Shown piece by piece: positions 58,201-64,000 of a DNA stretch of 64,000 nucleotides. How positions within the stretch are numbered: the stretch's first letter is position 1; every line of letters starts with the position of its first letter. The stretch covers positions 16,926,001-16,990,000 of the forward strand of contig NC_079482.1 in assembly GCF_026230105.1 (NCBI RefSeq), written 5' to 3'. The notes under the pieces were generated by a model. The model was not told the origin of the DNA. It saw only the letters and a list, made by a program, of their open reading frames with translations, and searched no databases. This stretch comes from Diorhabda sublineata. Its lineage: Eukaryota > Arthropoda > Insecta > Coleoptera > Chrysomelidae. The position numbers and the translations under genes were made by a program.

Positions 58201-58381
58201 TTTGGCTAAGGAAATTTATGTAGAATTGAGGAATAATCTGATTGAAAATATAATGCGACAGTATTTCAGAAGTGGATATATTTGGGAACAATATAATGAT
58301 AAGACTGGAGAAGGTAGCGGTGCGAGGCCCTTTACTGGCTGGAGTGCTCTAATTGTTATATTGATGGGAGAAAATTATTAA
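49209..58381 (+). CDS. MOGS: Mannosyl-oligosaccharide glucosidase (glucosidase I, GH63)
   Basis: The enzyme removes the outermost alpha-1,2-glucose from Glc3Man9GlcNAc2 on new glycoproteins in the ER. Ten exons join in phase: 49209-49442, 49492-49649, 49755-49932, 53031-53202, 54531-54691, 54857-55041, 55426-55581, 55741-56056, 56197-56478, 57758-58381 (821 residues, usual length). Residues 1-46 are a short cytosolic tail with an RQRR motif, and ~47-66 a single membrane anchor (type II). Then come WGSYRPGNYFGLKTR, SFFPRGFLWDEGFHG (~416-430), WRGRDALT, LDDYPRASHP and ERHIDLYCW (~573-581), matching the glucosidase I signature ERHLDLRCW with two changes. WRGQIWVNINYLA and YIWEQY (~791) lie in the last exon. 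No frame breaks. Confidence 0.96.
50074..50563. repeat. Inverted-repeat element in MOGS intron 3
   Basis: Left arm from ATGCAAGTTAAATGTGCAAA to the TTTTTACGCCTGTTTTCTGA block and on to AAAAAGACGT near 50212. The right arm (about 50395-50563) is its inverse. Arms are roughly 140-170 bp with a ~180 bp loop. No ORF. MITE or foldback element. Confidence 0.65.
51015..51700. repeat. Long imperfect inverted repeat in MOGS intron 3
   Basis: Left arm about 51035-51245 and right arm about 51390-51690 pair through successive blocks: GAGTGTAGAAAGTACTTAC (51100) with GTAAGTATTTTCTACACTC (51597), TTTTATTAACAA with TTGTTAATAAAA, and GGTTCTAAGGGCTA with TAGCCCTTAGAACC. The loop is about 145 bp. It lies inside a transcribed intron. 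Confidence 0.6.
51795..52285. repeat. Possible short terminal-inverted-repeat element in MOGS intron 3
   Basis: GGGTAGAGGTAAGGAGGA near 51817-51835 recurs inverted as TCTCCTTACCTCTTCTATCC near 52250-52270, with GTCTGTTA on the outside inverted nearby. About 490 bp, no ORF. Confidence 0.4.
53542..53761. mobile_element. 220 bp MITE in MOGS intron 4
   Basis: Starts CAGGGTGTCGCATAAC after TA (53540-53541) and ends GGCACACTCTG before TA (53762-53763). The ends are diverged inverted repeats of mariner type. Confidence 0.5.
54083..54330 (-). repeat. Truncated LTR fragment in MOGS intron 4
   Basis: The minus strand begins TGTTACGAACGTGTC at 54330 and includes AATTTTTAGGAAGGTC and TTCTAGAATTCTCAAG, as in the other LTR copies. 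It stops before the TATA region. Confidence 0.55.
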
Positions 58382-58545
58382 TTAACTATGGAAAACGGTT
58401 TTTAACAAGCTCCATTATTGACAAAGGTTATACATTTTTGAATCATTTCAATAATGTCATATGCAGAGTGATTAAAAGGAATAAGGGGCTCATAATAATA
58501 ATGTGTTAATCAACTATCACAATAAAATCGTGCAATAAAAAGAAA
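58382..58545 (+). terminator. MOGS 3' untranslated region with polyadenylation signals
   Basis: Two AATAAA hexamers at 58521-58526 and 58534-58539 lie about 140 bp after the stop codon. Confidence 0.6.
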
Positions 58546-58559
58546 AAGTCTTTGATATA

Positions 58560-61500
58560 GAAAAGGTTTGAACCACTTGTATCACTTTTTTAAAGAAATA
58601 TAAAGCAATTGTAATGAATATATATTCCTAATTATTCAAAAAACACAAATAAACGTTTTTAAGTTGAAAAATCTTGAACAGTTGGTGATATTTAACTGAA
58701 GATAATATTTATTAACACTGCAGCAAAATTAACATAGAACTAAGTAGTGTCATTATGACTGTTGGTGTAGTGGTAGTAAACAGTGTGTTCAATAAAAGTA
58801 ATTAGTACATTGATGTAAATGGGAATATAATCATCATCATTCTAAAACTGGTGTGGGGAGCTATTTGGAATAGTCTCACTGCTATCTAGCTCATTCCAAA
58901 TGAAATATGGCAAGCAAACAACTTATCATGAACGTTTATAAAAAAAGAAATAGTTCAAAAATCATCCATTACTTATCGTAAGTTTCAAAAATATGGTGCC
59001 CATGTACTTATTCCTTAAATTGAAGGACGAATTTGCTTTCAATTTTTTATATTTCTTTATAGTAAAAACACATTTTTAATGATTAATTATAAATGGACAT
59101 CACCGAGAGTGTGTTCAGATGCTTGATTAGTTTCGGACAAGAGATTGATCAAAACATCAAGAGTAATTATATTAAAAAAAAATTACAAAAAGTTATCTAA
59201 AATCAAGACGATTTAAATCAAGAAAATTCTGTTTCCCAATTAAATAGAAAAATGAATTTCCACGGAAAAAAATTTACAAAATTTGCTTTAAATAATTAAT
59301 ACATCAGACATGTATTAAAATTCAGTTCTTAGTAGTTGCCCATGATATATAGGATTCAGAATCAGAGATTCCTGTGCTACAATAATTAACAAAATACAAA
59401 TTTGATAAAACGTATCACGCCGGTTGTAATGTTAACACAGACTTGTGGCTGGTCGCCTTCATGAAACCTCCCTTACGGAGACGATCGATTGGTTCTTACC
59501 AATACAAAGTTACATAACTTAGTGGAAGATTCCAATTTGCAATAGATCGAAGATGTTCATAACATCAGCGACATATAGCCAAAAGATCAGGTCAACAACA
59601 AAGCACTATATTAAATACATGGGCGGAGTGTATCTAGTGAATTTTTATTTTAGGTAAACATGCATTATGTAGATGGAGAGTAGGTACTGGTGTTTTAACA
59701 ATTATTAGTTCTTACTGTGTTTTTCTGAAAATCCTTATAACTGTCAGAAGCAATAGGTTGGATATTTCTACATTAGTGAGTTTATAGTAGATTTGAAGTT
59801 TACAATGTAAAAGATTGCACCCATTATCACAAATTACATAATTAGGGAGTATTACGATATGTAGATACTTGTTTTGTGACGTCTGCCTTGGGAATGAGAC
59901 TGTTATACCATAAAACATTGTTATGAAAGAATATTTTGCTGATTAAGCTAGTAGATACATTTTGCTTTGGTTGTTTGTTGATATTTGATATAATTTTGTG
60001 AAAATTTTGAGGTGTTAATTTTGAAAGTAACGAAAATGGTTCCTTAATAGTTCTTCATACAATTGATTGCAGTGTTTAGTCCAATCGCAGTTAGAGGTCT
60101 TCTAATTTTCTTCCGTGTTTTTCCATAAATACTTTCATTAACACTGTTTTCTCCTTGTAATGAAGATTCCCAGATGTTGGAGTTAAGTTGAATTTGTTTC
60201 TCGTGGTGTACCGTTAAAGTTCTTAGGATTTAGTTGCAACTCCAACCTGTCAACTGTAGAACTGGGGAGGGGGGTGTAAAATGAAATGAGGAAGAAAACG
60301 GGAACACAGATGAAAGTATCGAAGAGGGAATGAGTGGAAAGAACAGATTTAAATGCAATTTTTATGAGGACTACAAAAACGCGAAGAAAAATTTACCAGC
60401 GAATATAAAGAATAAAATAACCATAAGTTTATTTTAATATTTGTAGTGTAGATAGGTATAGAAAGAATTCGAATACATTCGTGAATGTTTATTGAATTTC
60501 TCCAATGAAATGGAAGGTCGATAACAAATTAATTTCTTCAAAAACTTGAATGTTAGAATCAATAAATCCGAAGTGACTACTGCGCCACAATACGTGAACA
60601 AAGGAATATTCAAAATGTTTAAAGAAAAAAGTATCAAGCTGAAAATAGTCGCTCTTGGATCACTGGCTTTGGTTTCTTTATAAAGAACTATAAAAAAATT
60701 AAAGACTGTTCTTGCACAACCCAAAGTTGGTTCAATCAGTTTGCTATTTTTATTCTTGTTCTAGATTTTCTTATTATCATCAGGTGTGGAATTATAATTA
60801 CATTTTTATAGATCTCTAAGCTTATTATTCTGAAAAGTATGAATAACTTGTAGAAAAACCAATATATAGTATTGATAATAATTTCCCTCGCGCTCAATTA
60901 AAGACACGTTAATATTTTTTACCATTTCTTCTAATGCTGATAACTGAAGTTATACTTCAAGTAATGAACATTGTTATTGTAATTTTTTGTCTTGTAAATA
61001 AATTTAGATAAAAAATAATATAAAATTAAATATATTTGCAACATCTTCCAATCCTTATAATTTTGATTCATTCATTTTCTATCAATAAAAACTGAATTGC
61101 AAACTTTTTGAAAGTTCTGATTTCCAAACTCATCTCATAACATTTGTAGTGTTAAAAATGAGGGCGATCAAAAACTTACCTAGAAAGAAAATAACAAAAA
61201 TCTTGTACCTTCGCTTTATTGCAGTCTTACACTCATTTGCCTTCTCATCACGACTGCATAATAAATATCAATTATTTATATCGTTGAACGTTATTGATTG
61301 AGCATTGCATAGTTGCCAGGCTTCGTTTGCAAAATGTGCCGTTATGTATTGTAACATTCAAAACTGTTTTGTTTTCATCTAATTATTTCTCTCACACATT
61401 AATAATGAGTGAAGTCTGAATGTAACAGTTTTATCCAGCAGTATTCATCGATGATCTTGAAATATGAATACTACTTCCTGTGCACATGTGTGGGGAGAAA

Positions 61501-61720
61501 GGCAACAATAAAATTAATAAGTTTTTTCCTTTTTTATTCACTTTTTTAATGCTTATAAAGTTCACTTTTGGGTGATCCCCAGCAATTTTACAACTACTGA
61601 AAACCATTTTTGAATCAATTGTTAAAAGAATGAGGCATACAACTTTATGTTAATAATAAACACATTAATATAAAAGATAATTGTTAACAACATAATTATT
61701 AGGCAAAAATGCTCTCAATA
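58560..61720. other. Intergenic between MOGS and the dehydrogenase gene
   Basis: Holds one arm of the dispersed repeat at about 58740-58795 (GTTGGTGTAGTGGTAGTA, GTGTGTTCA). Otherwise AT-rich with short random ORFs and no nameable gene. Confidence 0.5.
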
Positions 61721-61724
61721 AAAG

Positions 61725-64000
61725 TTAATTTGATGGTGCACTATTGGTGAACCAATCTACAACTTTACAGTCATACCAAATGTATTTTCCTTTCAAATTG
61801 GCATCTAGTGCGGCAAAAAGTGAACTTTTTGCTCCCTCTTCAATGGACAATGGGCCTTTGTGACTTGTCATATCAGTATTGACATATCCTGGATGAACTG
61901 AATTTACTGAAATATTCCTATTTGGAACTTCTTCGTCAAACATTTTTTGCTGTATGTTGGTCAACGCTGACACCGCAACCTTTGACACAACATACGTGGA
62001 TGAACCCCAGCCATCTTCCACAGTTTTACCATTTTCAGCAGCTCTAAAATAAACAAAACATCACAGTTTTTAATACATTTATCACATTTCTTGAGTTATA
62101 TATTAGTGTAGTAATCTAAAATTGGCAAACTATTTTTATTCTTTGTACTTTTGCATTTCTTAAAAATTTTCTATTATAGTAATAATAGTAGTAAAACGAG
62201 TTGTAAAAGCTATTCTACTTAACAAACACGAATAATAATAAAATTTAAATAGTTCTAATTTGTTTATTAACAGAAAAAAAAATTTAATTATATGAAATAG
62301 ACCATAGTCATTGAACTGTTTATTTTTATTTTGGTTGCCAATACGACTTTATATCTTCAAATATTTTATCAAACATATCAGTTCCTTTATTCCTTTGCCT
62401 CCACACAAACTCTCATAAGTACAATTTAAACATGTCTCTGCTTGTCCCACACTCTTTATTGTTTCTTGGTCCACCTGGTTAGGTTAGGTATCAAGTGGAA
62501 GTTTACTTATTTCTAACCATGTTTCTTTCCGCAAAATTATTTCACTATGATAAGCTAAAACCTGTTGCTTTAAGCAAGTTTCGCTTCTAGTCATGTTATA
62601 AAATCATTTCAAACTTAGTTGTAGTATAAGCTATATAGAAAATTTTTGAAAAATACGGGGTGATAGTTCAAAAGACCCTGCTTAACCATCAATCTGGTTA
62701 AATTTAGTTTCTAATTTCTCAAACATTTGTGTCTGCTGAGCAATTTCAAACAACATTCCAATAATAGAAATTGATCCATTTATCCTATTAGATTCCATTT
62801 TAGCTTATAATTAAGTATCTTATAAAATGGACAGAACAAGAATATGAACATTAAAATTTAATGAGAAGTTAGAGAGACTAAGGTCTTCAATAAAAATGAA
62901 GACATTGATAGGACCATTGAAAATATGATCTGTACTAATTTAGGTAATGTTTGATCCTTGAAATATTTAAGCATCTTATCAGAATTTGTTATCACCATTG
63001 CAATGTGTATATTTACAAATACTTGTCTGGCTTTTGGATGAACACTTGAAATATAAAACATTCCTATAATCGTTGAAAAAACTCTTTATAAACCGTAGAG
63101 AATTTTGAAGGATGCTTTTTACCTCAAAATTAGATGAGCTAAATTCCAAAGTAGAATGTAACTTTATAGTTTTTCTATTTACAATTGTTGAAGCAGTTTA
63201 TATAAGCTGCAAATGAAAAATTCACTTTCTTACCAAGAGTATAAATGGAATGTAATGGTATGGACAATTGATGAAATATCAATAAAGAAAAATCATATAT
63301 CAAAACAATGGACTTCTTATAAAATGGAAGTATCTACTACTACTAAACATAATTACACACTTTTAGGAGATAATCAAGAAGCATACATACTTCACAAATT
63401 TTTCCACTAATTTGTTGAGTTCAAACACAGTAAGATCTTTTTTAGAAAATTCTCTTCGTATTTCTTCAGAAGGTATTCTATACAAGTGGCCAGCGGAGCT
63501 AGAGACATTTACCACCTTGGCATTATTTCTAAGCAAGGGAAATAATGCATCACAAACTCTGAGAGTACCAAAATAATTTACTCTGATTGTTTCTTTTGCT
63601 TGAACAGACATAGGTTCTGGAGCAGATACCTAAAATCAATCAAATATGCTAAGAAATAACGAATGTAAAATAAAATTTAAAACTTCATAAGTTAATGGAA
63701 ACATAATTTTTTTCTGAAAATATATTGATTATTTGAAATATAATTCTATATAATATATATAATATAATAATATATATATAATATAATAATATAATTCTGC
63801 AAGAATGTATTGCAGTATTGGTAACAATTTTGCGGCACTTACTTTGAATGCTATTGCTGCGTTGTTAATCAATATATCTAAGCCACCATGTTCTTTTTTG
63901 ATAAATTCTTTAAAGTTGTCCACACTATTTTGGTCAGTAATATCTAATTGCCGAAAAACAGGTTTCAAATTATGCTCCTTTTCCAACTTAGAAACAGCCG
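61725..64000 (-). CDS. CBR1: Carbonyl reductase 1-like short-chain dehydrogenase (3' part)
   Basis: Three exons in phase: 64000-63843 (runs off the window), 63629-63391 and 62043-61725. The family reduces carbonyls with NADPH in the cytosol. Visible motifs in order are FRQLDITDQNSVDNF, GGLDILINNAAIAFK (the NNAG box, with A for G), RVNYFGTLRV, VVNVSSSAGHL with the catalytic Ser, STYVVSKVAV with the YxxxK pair, and SVHPGYVNTDM. The N-terminal GxxxGxG NADPH loop lies beyond the window. The layout matches human CBR1 (EYGGLDVLVNNAGIAFK, SSAYGVTK). Which insect paralogue this is cannot be told. Confidence 0.9.
63738..63797. repeat. AT-rich low-complexity tract in the dehydrogenase intron
   Basis: Imperfect ATATAATA repeats, about 60 bp. 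Confidence 0.7.

Noticed and set aside
60245..60275. G-rich run as a possible G-quadruplex
   Set aside because: Only two G tracts; four are needed.
1..64000. CRISPR arrays, tRNA or rRNA genes
   Set aside because: No regularly spaced repeats, cloverleaf or rRNA core sequences were seen on reading both strands.

Overview
This window looks like AT-rich nuclear DNA from an arthropod, most likely an insect. The order cannot be settled from the sequence; a beetle would be compatible with the repeat types. The evidence is split genes with GT-AG introns, long intergenic stretches, and a crowd of decayed mariner/Tc1, hAT, Crypton-like, non-LTR and LTR elements. Nothing looks bacterial or viral.

Three host genes can be read exon by exon. 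MMS19 (minus strand, 48786 down to 29885, 12 coding exons, 946 residues) is the HEAT-repeat targeting subunit of the cytosolic iron-sulfur assembly machinery. MOGS, glucosidase I (plus strand, 49209 to 58381, 10 coding exons, 821 residues), starts N-glycan trimming in the ER. The two genes are head to head across 422 bp, so they probably share a promoter region. At the right edge (64000 down to 61725, minus) are the last three exons of a carbonyl-reductase-like short-chain dehydrogenase whose 5' end lies outside the window.

The left half (1 to about 29.8 kb) has no recognisable conserved host gene and is a repeat graveyard: relics of two Crypton-like tyrosine-recombinase elements (0.2-2.4 kb); a broken LINE (4.6-5.6 kb); a Tc1 fragment (6.2-6.8 kb); an apparently intact 2.0 kb Tc1/mariner-superfamily transposon with ~394 bp inverted repeats sitting in a TA microsatellite (8131-10126); further mariner and LINE pieces; three LTR copies in the window's left and centre, one interrupted by an internally deleted mariner; and a ~4.1 kb LINE nested in a deleted mariner (21.3-26.4 kb). 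One GC-rich island at 12.4-12.8 kb, with a perfect cAMP-response-element octamer and a small ORF of distinct codon use, may be the promoter and first exon of an unidentified gene.

The introns of MMS19 and MOGS hold many insertions: hAT, Tc1/mariner and mariner fragments, LTR pieces, MITEs and long inverted repeats. The most interesting signals are a dispersed ~180 bp inverted-repeat family whose minus strand carries a hammerhead-ribozyme-like core, one copy of which has lost that core between short direct repeats, and a ~690 bp imperfect hairpin inside MOGS intron 3 that could make double-stranded RNA.
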